From an uncultured Streptococcus sp. (GTDB lineage: Bacteria > Bacillota > Bacilli > Lactobacillales > Streptococcaceae): a stretch of DNA of 9,397 nucleotides. Under the pieces are notes generated by a model. The model worked only from the letters and a program-made list of their open reading frames with translations, made no database searches and had not been told where the DNA came from. The stretch lies in the NCBI GenBank assembly GCA_916048145.1, contig CAJZGT010000045.1, forward strand, positions 1 to 9,397, written 5' to 3'. Positions 1 to 6,072 of this stretch are shown here, one piece after another; position 1 is the first letter of the stretch; each line of letters opens with the position of its first letter. The position numbers and the translations under genes were made by a program.

Positions 1-1156
1 TTTCTAATCGAGCTAATAGTTCTTGTTTCTTACGTTCTAATTCCAGACGAGTTTCTTCGCTGGTTTCATTCTTATAATCTGGATTGCTCCACTTGGGCAC
101 ATTGGACTTAGCAGGGCTGGGTTTACTACTTTTTTGAGCCTGGCTCTTCTGACCACGCTCACGAATTCGCAAGACTGCCTCTTCTGCCGAATGTATCTTT
201 TGATAGGCATAGTCATTGGCTACTTTCATGGCATATTTCTCATTGATATTTGCCGAATCCACCTTATTAAAGGTCAATAAGAGAATAATATTGATGACTT
301 CATCCAGCAAGCCCAAGCCAGCCATTTGTTGCAAGAGTTCTCTTTCTGTTTGGGTAATGGTCCCCTTGCGTGTTTGCTTGATTTCTGCCAAGAACCGCAG
401 GGCAGTTTTACTTTTGGCTTCCTTGATAATGGTTGCTTCCTTAGGACTAAAGTCAGAGGAAATCGGTTTTTGAGCAATTTTTTCCCGCATGCGTTTGGTT
501 GAAATAACCTGGGAAACAGCTGTTGACTTGGCCAGTTGATAGGTTTCAAACCAAGTCCATTTCTTATCCTCAGCAATGGCAAAGAGGTTCAAGACATCGG
601 ACTGCTCATCCGCAAAGCGAAGTCCATCTCGAGCCATAAGCTGACGAAAATGGTCCAAGTCAAAATCGTTGGCCACTTTCTTCTTGATACCAAGGTCTTC
701 TTGACTTCCTAGTTCTGCCAAGTCTGGAAAGACTTGATTGAGTGAGACAGGTATTTCTTCTCCCTCAGCACTTTCAACTTTTAAATCCTCCACAGCTGCA
801 TCGCCAATCTTTTTCTCCAAAAGTCTGCGATAAACAGGATGTTCCAAGAAGTCCTGACTCGAAAGTGGAGTATGGAGGGCTAGCTGATAAACGTCTCCCT
901 TTTGATAGAGGGTTAAGAGATTAAAAGCAGATAAGATTTTCAATGATTTTATCAGTCTATCCATCCCAAAGTTGAGATGATTGAGGATACTTGAAAAAAG
1001 ATACTCTTTTCTACCATTATCCCAAAAACTGATTGTATAAAGATAAAGGCTCAGTGCCTCCTGACCGATAATCGGGAGGTAGCACTGTACCAGAGATGAG
1101 GTATCTTGCGACACCCGATTATTCTTTAGATAAGAAAAACGGTCAATTGGCTTCAT
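1..1156 (-). CDS. dnaB: DnaB, replication initiation / primosome membrane attachment protein (3' end cut by window edge)
   Basis: In Firmicutes this DnaB is not the helicase. It helps load the replicative helicase at the origin and at restarting forks, together with DnaD and DnaI. The reading frame is open for 385 codons from the ATG at 1154-1156 to the left edge, with no stop seen, so probably only a few C-terminal codons are missing. The protein starts MKPIDRFSYLKNN. An N-terminal winged-helix-like region is followed by a DnaB_2/DnaD-like domain at about residues 235-335 (SDFSPKEATI to AVLRIRERG), which includes the conserved GLLDEVINIILLL stretch and the YAMKVANDYAYQKI helix. It ends in a charged, low-complexity tail (KSSKPSPAKSN to LERKKQELLARLE). 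The ATG follows the nrdR stop codon with no gap, and its AAAGGAAAG ribosome binding site lies inside the nrdR 3' end. The two genes are therefore almost certainly co-transcribed and translationally coupled. Family recognised from memory of streptococcal sequences. Confidence 0.93.
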   Translation of the reverse strand, partial: MKPIDRFSYLKNNRVSQDTSSLVQCYLPIIGQEALSLYLYTISFWDNGRKEYLFSSILNHLNFGMDRLIKSLKILSAFNLLTLYQKGDVYQLALHTPLSSQDFLEHPVYRRLLEKKIGDAAVEDLKVESAEGEEIPVSLNQVFPDLAELGSQEDLGIKKKVANDFDLDHFRQLMARDGLRFADEQSDVLNLFAIAEDKKWTWFETYQLAKSTAVSQVISTKRMREKIAQKPISSDFSPKEATIIKEAKSKTALRFLAEIKQTRKGTITQTERELLQQMAGLGLLDEVINIILLLTFNKVDSANINEKYAMKVANDYAYQKIHSAEEAVLRIRERGQKSQAQKSSKPSPAKSNVPKWSNPDYKNETSEETRLELERKKQELLARLE

Positions 1157-1630
1157 TTATCTTTCCTTTTTCTTTTTAGAGGACTGGGTGATTTGTTGGA
1201 GCAAGCTCTCTAACTCACTGACATCCTTAAAACTACGATAGACACTGGCAAAACGTACATAGGTAATCTCATCCAACTCAGCCAACTCCTCCATGACGAG
1301 TGAACCAATGTCCTCACTTTGAATTTCATTTTCATTTCGACCACGGAGTTTCTGTTCGATACGATTGACTACCATGTTGATTTCATCACTTGACACAGGA
1401 CGTTTCTGGGCTGAGCGGATAATCCCATTAAAGATTTTATCTCTGGAGAATTGTTCCCGTGTACCATCTTTTTTAACAACCACTAAGGTTCTTTCTTCTA
1501 CCCGTTCGTAGGTTGTAAAACGGTGCTGGCATTCATCGCACTCGCGTCTTCTACGAATAGTGTTCCCTTCTTCTGCTTGGCGACTATCGATAACACTTGA
1601 CTTGGTAGCCCCACATTTTGGACAACGCAT
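1157..1630 (-). CDS. nrdR: NrdR, zinc-finger/ATP-cone repressor of ribonucleotide reductase genes
   Basis: NrdR senses ATP/dATP and represses ribonucleotide reductase operons. The 157-residue protein has the usual family length. An N-terminal zinc ribbon uses Cys3, Cys6, Cys31 and Cys34 (MRCPKCG and [12 protein letters not shown]). It includes the RRRRECDEC basic patch and is followed by an ATP-cone domain at about residues 48-138 ([21 protein letters not shown] to [11 protein letters not shown]). The frame is open 20 codons further upstream, but the ATG at 1628-1630 is the right start: it gives the invariant MRCPKC N-terminus and is preceded by a strong GGAGG at 1637-1641. The C-terminus is a lysine-rich SSKKKKER tail whose codons double as the dnaB ribosome binding site. 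No tandem NrdR box was found near the gene, so its targets lie elsewhere. Confidence 0.97.
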
Positions 1631-1657
1631 CCTTTCCCTCCTTATCGTTTTCTTTTC

Positions 1658-1690
1658 ATTATACCATTTTTTAAACGATTCCCAAAACAA
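1658..1690 (-). promoter_or_regulatory. Promoter for nrdR-dnaB (extended -10)
   Basis: On the minus strand TGGTATAAT is a perfect extended -10, with the hexamer TATAAT at 1658-1663 and its TG at 1665-1666. It lies about 28 bases before the nrdR start. No convincing -35 hexamer sits 17 bases upstream (TTTGGG at 1681-1686), which fits an extended -10 promoter. Confidence 0.6.
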
Positions 1691-1703
1691 TTCTTCTTTT
1701 TGC

Positions 1704-1732
1704 TTGACAAGTTTTTTGTTTTGTTGTATTAT
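1704..1732 (+). promoter_or_regulatory. Promoter for the GntR-ABC operon
   Basis: A consensus TTGACA (1704-1709) is separated by 17 bases from TATTAT (1727-1732), about 38 bases ahead of the gntR start. This is a strong sigma-A type promoter, as expected for an operon held down by its own repressor. Confidence 0.75.
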
Positions 1733-1747
1733 TTAATTAAGACAAAA
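1719..1747. promoter_or_regulatory. Candidate operator of the GntR-family repressor
   Basis: TTTTGT (1719-1724) and ACAAAA (1742-1747) form an inverted repeat centred on 1733, with the palindrome TTAATTAA at 1733-1740 between the arms. It covers the -10 and probable start of transcription of the gntR operon, the usual place for a YtrA-type repressor site. The sequence is AT-rich, so the repeat could be chance. Confidence 0.3.
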
Positions 1748-1769
1748 GGATAAAAGAAAGGAGAACAAG

Positions 1770-2135
1770 ATGTCCTGGACATTTGACAACAAAAAACCCA
1801 TCTATTTACAGATTATGGAGAAAATCAAGCTTCAGATTGTTTCCCATACACTGGAACCCAATCAGCAACTTCCAACCGTGAGAGAGCTGGCTAGCGAGGC
1901 TGGTGTCAATCCAAACACCATCCAAAGAGCCTTGTCAGACCTTGAACGAGAAGGATTTGTCTACAGCAAACGAACAACTGGACGATTTGTGACTGAGGAT
2001 AAGGAGCTAATCGCCCAATCACGCAAACAATTATCGGAAGAAGAATTGGAACACTTCGTTTCCTCCATGACCCATTTTGGCTATGAAAAAGAAGAACTAC
2101 CAGGCGTAGTCAGTGATTATATTAAAGGAGTTTAA
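1770..2135 (+). CDS. GntR-family transcriptional regulator, YtrA subfamily
   Basis: A 121-residue protein, the short length typical of YtrA-type regulators, which have a winged-helix DNA-binding domain and only a small C-terminal dimerisation segment. The winged helix spans about residues 10-75: PIYLQIMEKIK, the recognition region LPTVRELASEAGVNPNTIQRA, and the wing GFVYSKRTTGRFVT. The C-terminal helices (SEEELEHFVSSMTHFGYEKEEL) have the usual YtrA pattern. AAAGGAG at 1757-1763 sets the start. The gene heads an operon with an ABC ATPase and a membrane protein, the standard YtrA layout in which the repressor controls its own transporter. The inducer cannot be read from the sequence. In related systems it is often a cell-wall-active antibiotic, but that is only an analogy here. 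Confidence 0.92.
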   Translation: MSWTFDNKKPIYLQIMEKIKLQIVSHTLEPNQQLPTVRELASEAGVNPNTIQRALSDLEREGFVYSKRTTGRFVTEDKELIAQSRKQLSEEELEHFVSSMTHFGYEKEELPGVVSDYIKGV

Positions 2136-2139
2136 GCCT

Positions 2140-2835
2140 ATGTCATTACTAGCATTTGAAAATGTATCCAAATCTTATGGAGCAACCCCAGCCCTTGAAA
2201 ATGTTTCCCTTGACATCCCAGCTGGAAAAATTGTCGGTCTTCTTGGGCCAAACGGCTCAGGAAAAACAACCTTGATTAAACTAATCAATGGCCTCTTGCA
2301 ACCAGATCAAGGACGTGTCCTTATCAACGACATGGACCCAAGCCCAGCAACCAAGGCTATCGTGGCTTATTTGCCTGATACGACCTATCTCAATGAACAA
2401 ATGAAGGTCAAAGAAGCCCTAACCTACTTCAAGACCTTCTATAAAGATTTCAATCTTGAACGCGCCCATCATCTACTTGCTGACCTAGGTATTGATGAAA
2501 ATAGTCGTCTCAAGAAACTATCAAAAGGGAATAAGGAAAAGGTACAACTGATTTTGGTTATGAGCCGTGATGCCCGTCTATACGTTCTGGATGAACCCAT
2601 TGGAGGGGTTGACCCTGCTGCCCGTGAGTATATCCTCAATACCATCATCAACAACTACTCCCCAACTTCTACCGTTTTGATTTCTACCCACTTGATTTCT
2701 GATATCGAACCAATCTTGGATGAAATTGTCTTCCTCAAAGACGGAAAAGTCGTCCGTCAAGGAAATGTAGATGATATTCGCTATGAGTCAGGTGAATCCA
2801 TTGACCAACTCTTCCGTCAGGAATTTAAGGCCTAA
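2140..2835 (+). CDS. ABC transporter ATP-binding protein
   Basis: A 231-residue ATPase that would power the membrane protein encoded next. Motifs seen: Walker A GPNGSGKTT at residues 36-44, signature LSKGN at 127-131, Walker B LYVLDE at 147-152, D-loop GGVD at 155-158 and H-loop His184. The usual Q-loop glutamine is replaced in YLPD (Asp80), a substitution reminiscent of YLPE/YLPD variants in some export-type families. The start is the ATG at 2140 (MSLLAFENVSK), because AAAGGAG at 2124-2130 lies 9 bases before it; the frame is open a few codons upstream but without its own RBS. The gntR stop lies only 4 bases before the start. The domain layout matches YtrB/NatA-like ATPases. The substrate is unknown. 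Confidence 0.93.
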   Translation: MSLLAFENVSKSYGATPALENVSLDIPAGKIVGLLGPNGSGKTTLIKLINGLLQPDQGRVLINDMDPSPATKAIVAYLPDTTYLNEQMKVKEALTYFKTFYKDFNLERAHHLLADLGIDENSRLKKLSKGNKEKVQLILVMSRDARLYVLDEPIGGVDPAAREYILNTIINNYSPTSTVLISTHLISDIEPILDEIVFLKDGKVVRQGNVDDIRYESGESIDQLFRQEFKA

Positions 2836-2850
2836 GCAAAGGAGATTATT

Positions 2851-3615
2851 ATGTTTTGGAATTTAGTTCGCTACGAATTTAAAAATGTTAACAAGTGGTA
2901 TTTAGCCCTCTACGCTGCTGTTCTCTTCCTCTCTGTTCTTATTGGAATTCAGACACAATCCTTAATAAAATTACCTGAAAAAAATCTATCTGTTCTACTT
3001 GTTTTTCTATCTACTGTCTTTGGTGGTTTGATGGTTACACTTGTGATTTCAACTATCTTCTTGATTATTAAACGATTCAAAGGAAGTGTCTATGACCGAC
3101 AAGGCTATCTGACTTTAACCTTGCCAGTTTCTGAACACCATATCATCACAGCCAAACTAATCGGTGCCTTTATCTGGTCGTTGATTAGCACTGCTGTCTT
3201 ACTCCTATGTGTCTATATTATCTTATTGTCAACAAATTCTGATGAAGTTCAACTTTCTACTCTTCTCTCATTTGTGGGAGAACATTTTACCGGCTTTAGT
3301 CTTACTGTCTTATCCTTCCTACTAAATACCATTTCTGGAATCCTCTGCATCTACTTGGCCATTTCCATTGGACAACTATTCAATGAATACCGTACAGCAC
3401 TCGCTGTTGCAGCCTACATTGGTATCCAAATCGTCATTGGAATTATAGAAGTCTTCTTCAATACCAGTACTAACTTCTATATCAATTCACTTGCAGGATT
3501 TAATGATAATTTCTATATGGGAGCAAGCATAGGCATTGTTGAAGAACTCATTTTCATAGCTATCTTTTACCTCGGAACCTACTACATCTTGAGAAACAAG
3601 GTTAATTTGCAATAG
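2851..3615 (+). CDS. ABC transporter membrane (ABC-2 type) subunit
   Basis: A 254-residue integral membrane protein with about six predicted spans, near residues 17-34, 47-73, 101-126, 148-176, 182-203 and 224-247. The cytoplasmic loop after span 2 carries DRQGYLTLTLPVSEHHIITAKL, the 'LPVS...' element common in ABC-2 type permeases next to YtrA/YtrB-like genes. AAAGGAG (2838-2844) lies 6 bases before the ATG, and the ATPase gene ends 15 bases upstream, so the two form one transporter. No signal peptide or extracellular domain is present. The cargo cannot be inferred; a role in coping with cell-envelope stress is only a guess from relatives of this operon layout. Confidence 0.88.
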   Translation: MFWNLVRYEFKNVNKWYLALYAAVLFLSVLIGIQTQSLIKLPEKNLSVLLVFLSTVFGGLMVTLVISTIFLIIKRFKGSVYDRQGYLTLTLPVSEHHIITAKLIGAFIWSLISTAVLLLCVYIILLSTNSDEVQLSTLLSFVGEHFTGFSLTVLSFLLNTISGILCIYLAISIGQLFNEYRTALAVAAYIGIQIVIGIIEVFFNTSTNFYINSLAGFNDNFYMGASIGIVEELIFIAIFYLGTYYILRNKVNLQ

Positions 3616-3625
3616 TTTCATAATC

Positions 3626-3671
3626 AAAAAGGATAACATCTCATCGCAGAGAGGCTATCCTTTTTTCTTTT
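3626..3671 (+). terminator. Rho-independent terminator of the GntR-ABC operon
   Basis: AAAAAGGATA (3626-3635) pairs perfectly over 10 bp with TATCCTTTTT (3656-3665), followed by TTTTTTCTTTT. It starts 11 bases after the permease stop. The A-rich left flank means it may also stop transcription coming from rgg on the other strand. Confidence 0.9.
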
Positions 3672-3723
3672 ATCTCATTTTCTGTCTAACTTTATCTTAC
3701 AGACAAATCATTCTAACCAATTA

Positions 3724-3874
3724 ATACTCTTCGAAAATCAAATTTAAACTACGTCAGCTTCACCTTGCCGTATATATGTTACTGACTTCGTCAGTTCTAT
3801 CTACAACCTCAAAACACTGTTTTGAGCAACCTGTGGCTAGCTTCCTAGTTTGCTCTTTGATTTTCATTGAGTAT
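3724..3874 (+). repeat. BOX element, boxA-boxB-boxC (one boxB)
   Basis: A pneumococcal BOX repeat of 151 bp with ATACTC/GAGTAT ends. The parts can be assigned as boxA 3724-3782 (ATACTCTTCGAAAATC to TATATGTTAC), one boxB 3783-3827 (45 bp, TGACTTCGTCAG to TTTTGAGC) and boxC 3828-3874 (ending TTTGATTTTCATTGAGTAT). The module lengths match the second BOX in this window. BOX elements are non-autonomous, MITE-like repeats confined largely to pneumococcus and close relatives. This copy sits between two convergent genes, and its boxC end overlaps the last codons of the rgg gene. Confidence 0.92.
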
Positions 3875-4727
3875 AAATAACAAAATCTGATTTAAAGGTC
3901 TTGTTTAATTTCTCTATTGTGTCACTATCATTATATTCCTTACATATTCTCAAAGCTTTGGAACATTCTTTTTTACCTAACTCTACTTGATTCGTTTTTA
4001 TGAGATAAATACCTTTTAAAAAAAGCAAATAATTCTTTTCAAAATAATATCCTTGTCTGGTAAGTAAATTTTCTAAATCATCTATAAAAAATTGAGCGCT
4101 ATCTAACAAATTATTTTTTAATAATAATTCTAAATTAAATAAATATAAAGGAATTACTCTATGTGTTCCCATGTCTGTTTTTAAAAAATGTCGTGTTTTC
4201 TTAATTACCACTCTATATAGTAAGCTAATGGTTTTAGTATTCATAAAAAACACCGAATGATAAAAAATTTTTAGTTCATACTCCATCCAAGTATCTACCG
4301 AAAGCAAATACTTGATTATCTCATTGCATTTAGATGCATTATAAGGAAGATTTGCAAGCCGATTAATCTGTTGTTCAGCAATCAATTTTATGTGAAAATT
4401 GCATAAACTTTTCCCCTGCTTTTGTTTTAACTCTATTTTATCCACTAATTCTTGAAGTAGAAATATATCTGAAGAGTTCACAGCATGTTCTAATTCTTCA
4501 AAAAAACATTCTTTTTTGGAATAATAGCAATGAACTAATTCTTCAAATTCCGAAAATGATATTCCAAGACGATTTAATAACATGTAAAAATGATCAATAG
4601 ATAATTTTGTAATGCCATTTTCGAAACGAGAAATGGTTGACTCACTAATCTTATCACAAGCTAAATCTTTAAGACGAAAATTTTTTGAAATACGAATATC
4701 CTTTAAAACTGCTCCAAAATTTTCCAT
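3864..4727 (-). CDS. Rgg/GadR/MutR-family transcriptional regulator
   Basis: A 287-residue regulator, the usual Rgg length. An N-terminal Cro/C1-type helix-turn-helix spans about residues 5-60 (FGAVLKDIRISKNF, LKDLACDKISESTISRFENGITKLS). It is followed by a helical TPR-like peptide-binding region with family hallmarks such as VDTWMEYELKIF (compare the 'VEQWGYYE' region of Rgg) and YYFEKNYLLFLKGIYL. Rgg proteins bind DNA and usually respond to short secreted peptides. The ATG at 4725-4727 (MENFGAVL) is chosen because GAGGAA lies just upstream of it; an ATG 8 codons earlier has no RBS. The coding sequence is visibly more AT-rich than its neighbours, which suggests acquisition from elsewhere. 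The last codons (TAT ACT CAA TGA) lie inside a BOX repeat. It is divergent from the choline-binding operon, its likely target. No short-hydrophobic-peptide gene was recognised next to it. Confidence 0.88.
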   Translation of the reverse strand: MENFGAVLKDIRISKNFRLKDLACDKISESTISRFENGITKLSIDHFYMLLNRLGISFSEFEELVHCYYSKKECFFEELEHAVNSSDIFLLQELVDKIELKQKQGKSLCNFHIKLIAEQQINRLANLPYNASKCNEIIKYLLSVDTWMEYELKIFYHSVFFMNTKTISLLYRVVIKKTRHFLKTDMGTHRVIPLYLFNLELLLKNNLLDSAQFFIDDLENLLTRQGYYFEKNYLLFLKGIYLIKTNQVELGKKECSKALRICKEYNDSDTIEKLNKTFKSDFVIYTQ

Positions 4728-4776
4728 ACTATTCCTCTTCCATTTCTGCAAAAAATAAAACCTGTTTTTTTATTTA

Positions 4777-4792
4777 TGATATGATTATATCA
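4777..4792 (+). promoter_or_regulatory. Promoter region of the choline-binding operon, within an inverted repeat
   Basis: TGATATGAT (4777-4785) is an extended -10 on the plus strand. It has no recognisable -35, which suggests that an activator such as the neighbouring Rgg protein is needed. The same bases form a symmetrical element, TGATAT-GATT-ATATCA, whose other half is the rgg extended -10. The two divergent promoters therefore overlap and cannot easily be occupied at once. Confidence 0.5.
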
Positions 4793-4813
4793 AAAATAAA
4801 AAAGAAAGGACAA
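4784..4813 (-). promoter_or_regulatory. rgg promoter (extended -10)
   Basis: On the minus strand TGATATAAT is a perfect extended -10 (hexamer 4784-4789, TG at 4791-4792). A partial -35, TTGTCC, lies at 4808-4813 with an 18-base spacer, over the RBS region of the divergent gene. Transcription would start about 4777, some 50 bases before the rgg ATG. Confidence 0.6.
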
Positions 4814-4820
4814 TCATATC

Positions 4821-4859
4821 ATGAAAAAAAATGTTATTGTCAGCAGTTTCTTTACTTAG
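4821..4859 (+). other. RBS-linked short frame (12 codons) created by an A8 run at the start of the caspase gene
   Basis: GAAAGGAC (4804-4811) is a good RBS placed for the ATG at 4821. From there the frame reads MKKNVIVSSFFT and stops at TAG 4857-4859. The ATG is followed by eight A residues (4824-4831). With seven A residues the same start would read MKKMLLSAVSLLSP and continue through the whole choline-binding caspase. The short frame is therefore best seen as the out-of-frame version of the real N-terminus, not as a peptide gene of its own. Confidence 0.7.
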
Positions 4860-6060
4860 CCCAGTGTCAACACTAGCAGTAAATAGTCCAGTTTCTGCTC
4901 AAGAATCTATCTTTCTCAAGGCTTATAGTCACTCTAATGGTAGTTGGGTTCAATCGAATGGTTGTTGGTGGTATAAACATTCTAACGGTTCTTACACTAG
5001 AAACGGATGGGAAAAAATAGGTGACACCTGGTACTATTTTGATAGTGAAGGTTGGATAAAGACAGGCTGGATTAAAGAATATGGGAACTGGTATTATCTA
5101 GATGATAGTGGTGCTATGAAAACTGGATGGTGTTGGGTTTCTGGTAGCTGGTATTATTTAAATACTAGTGGTGTCATGCAAACGGGACTACAGACTATCA
5201 ATGGAAAACAATACTATTTATCTAGCAGTGGTGATATGCAAGTTGGTTGGCACAATATTGGAGATGATACTTATTTCTTTGCCACTAGTGGGGCAAGACA
5301 AACGATTAATCGCCGTGCTTTAGTTCTTGGTGAAACATCAACGAGAGCAGTACCTATCGAAGACGTTAATGCTATGGAAAAGGGGTTCAGTAACCAAAAC
5401 TTTAGTAAAGTTGTTCGATTCCCAGATAAAACTAAGTCCGAGATTATTGCAAAAATGCAAGAACTTTTCAAATCTTCTAGCGAAAGCGATGTGAACTACC
5501 TTTACCGTACTTGTCATGGTGGAGAAAATGGAAAGATATCCATTGGTAGCGATAAAACATCATTTTCAGGCTGGGAATTGGCATCTATACTGAAACAATA
5601 TAAAGGTAAGTTTGTGGTTATGCTGGATTGTTGCTATTCAAGAAAAATTATAGATGTAGGTGAATCAGATGAAAAGGTTGCCTCCAAGTCTGAAGAAAGA
5701 TTTGATGAACAAGCATTTTTAGCAGGATTCTCAACAGGAGATCTAGCAAGCAAGAATGGTGAAATGCTTGATTCTAAATTCCTCGTACTATGTGCCTCTT
5801 GGAAAGGTGAAAAATCGTATAGTTTAGTCGGAATAGGTAGTCTTGCCACCAGATACTGGGCAATGGGTACAGGTTGGGATTCACTTCAAAATAGAATGAT
5901 TTCGCCTATGGCAGACACCAATACTAACGGAAAAATCACTTTAGAGGAACTGTATCAATACTCTTATCCTCTAGTCCTTGAAGATGCATCCAGCAGTAAC
6001 AAGGAGCAACATGTATCAGTTTATCCAAAAAACAGTCAATTTGTTTTATTCCAAAAATAA
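4831..6060 (+). CDS. Secreted choline-binding protein with C-terminal caspase-like (C14-type) peptidase domain
   Basis: The open frame encodes 409 residues. It begins with a hydrophobic signal segment (MLLSAVSLLSPVSTLAVNSPVSA, likely cleavage after VSA). Residues 39-158 form about six 20-residue choline-binding repeats (GW..-GxWYYLxxSGxMxT pattern), which would hold the protein on phosphocholine-bearing teichoic acids. Residues 160-409 look like a clan CD, C14-type caspase fold: strand RRALVLGE, catalytic His229 in YRTCHGG, catalytic Cys268 in FVVMLDCCYSR, and strand FLVLCASWKGEKSYS. DTNTNGKITLEE (362-373) is a consensus EF-hand calcium loop, as found in some caspase-like proteins. The start is uncertain: the only well-placed RBS serves the ATG at 4821, which is out of frame because of an A8 run. 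The ATG at 4831 is 20 bases from that RBS and gives a signal peptide without the usual lysines. The gene is first in an operon with a second choline-binding protein. C11, C13 or C25 peptidases are alternatives within the same clan. Substrate unknown. Confidence 0.85.
   Translation: MLLSAVSLLSPVSTLAVNSPVSAQESIFLKAYSHSNGSWVQSNGCWWYKHSNGSYTRNGWEKIGDTWYYFDSEGWIKTGWIKEYGNWYYLDDSGAMKTGWCWVSGSWYYLNTSGVMQTGLQTINGKQYYLSSSGDMQVGWHNIGDDTYFFATSGARQTINRRALVLGETSTRAVPIEDVNAMEKGFSNQNFSKVVRFPDKTKSEIIAKMQELFKSSSESDVNYLYRTCHGGENGKISIGSDKTSFSGWELASILKQYKGKFVVMLDCCYSRKIIDVGESDEKVASKSEERFDEQAFLAGFSTGDLASKNGEMLDSKFLVLCASWKGEKSYSLVGIGSLATRYWAMGTGWDSLQNRMISPMADTNTNGKITLEELYQYSYPLVLEDASSSNKEQHVSVYPKNSQFVLFQK
5005..5304 (+). 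repeat. 60-bp coding repeats (choline-binding repeats) in the caspase gene
   Basis: Five consecutive 60-base units encode 20-residue modules beginning GW or GL (residues 59, 79, 99, 119, 139), each with a W/Q-YY(L/F) aromatic core and an SG turn. A sixth, more divergent module precedes them. The units differ a good deal at DNA level, so they look old rather than recently amplified. Confidence 0.8.
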
Positions 6061-6072
6061 GGAGTTAAGAAA

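Larger units (their letters stand above)
4776..4822. repeat. 11-bp inverted repeat reaching the start codon
   Basis: ATGATATGATT (4776-4786) is the exact reverse complement of AATCATATCAT (4812-4822), with 25 bases between. The right arm covers the space between the RBS and the ATG at 4821, and the left arm covers the divergent -10 elements. If transcription starts near 4792 the left arm is not in the mRNA, so the repeat would act as paired DNA sites for a dimeric regulator rather than as an RNA hairpin. Confidence 0.5.

Noticed and set aside
274..582. 102-codon minus-strand frame and other frames within 1-1156
   Set aside because: They lie in other frames of the continuous 385-codon dnaB reading frame, which has recognisable family sequence.
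3724..3874. RUP element or insertion sequence remnant
   Set aside because: The module lengths (59/45/47), the boxA core and the ATACTC/GAGTAT ends fit BOX; no transposase remnant is present.
4821..4859. 12-codon MKKNVIVSSFFT frame as an Rgg signalling peptide
   Set aside because: Too short and without the hydrophobic, C-terminal features of known peptides. It is better explained as the frameshifted start of the signal peptide.
4685..4876. 63-codon plus-strand frame across the rgg/caspase intergenic region
   Set aside because: It has no RBS and runs antisense to rgg and out of frame with the caspase gene; the composition is not protein-like.
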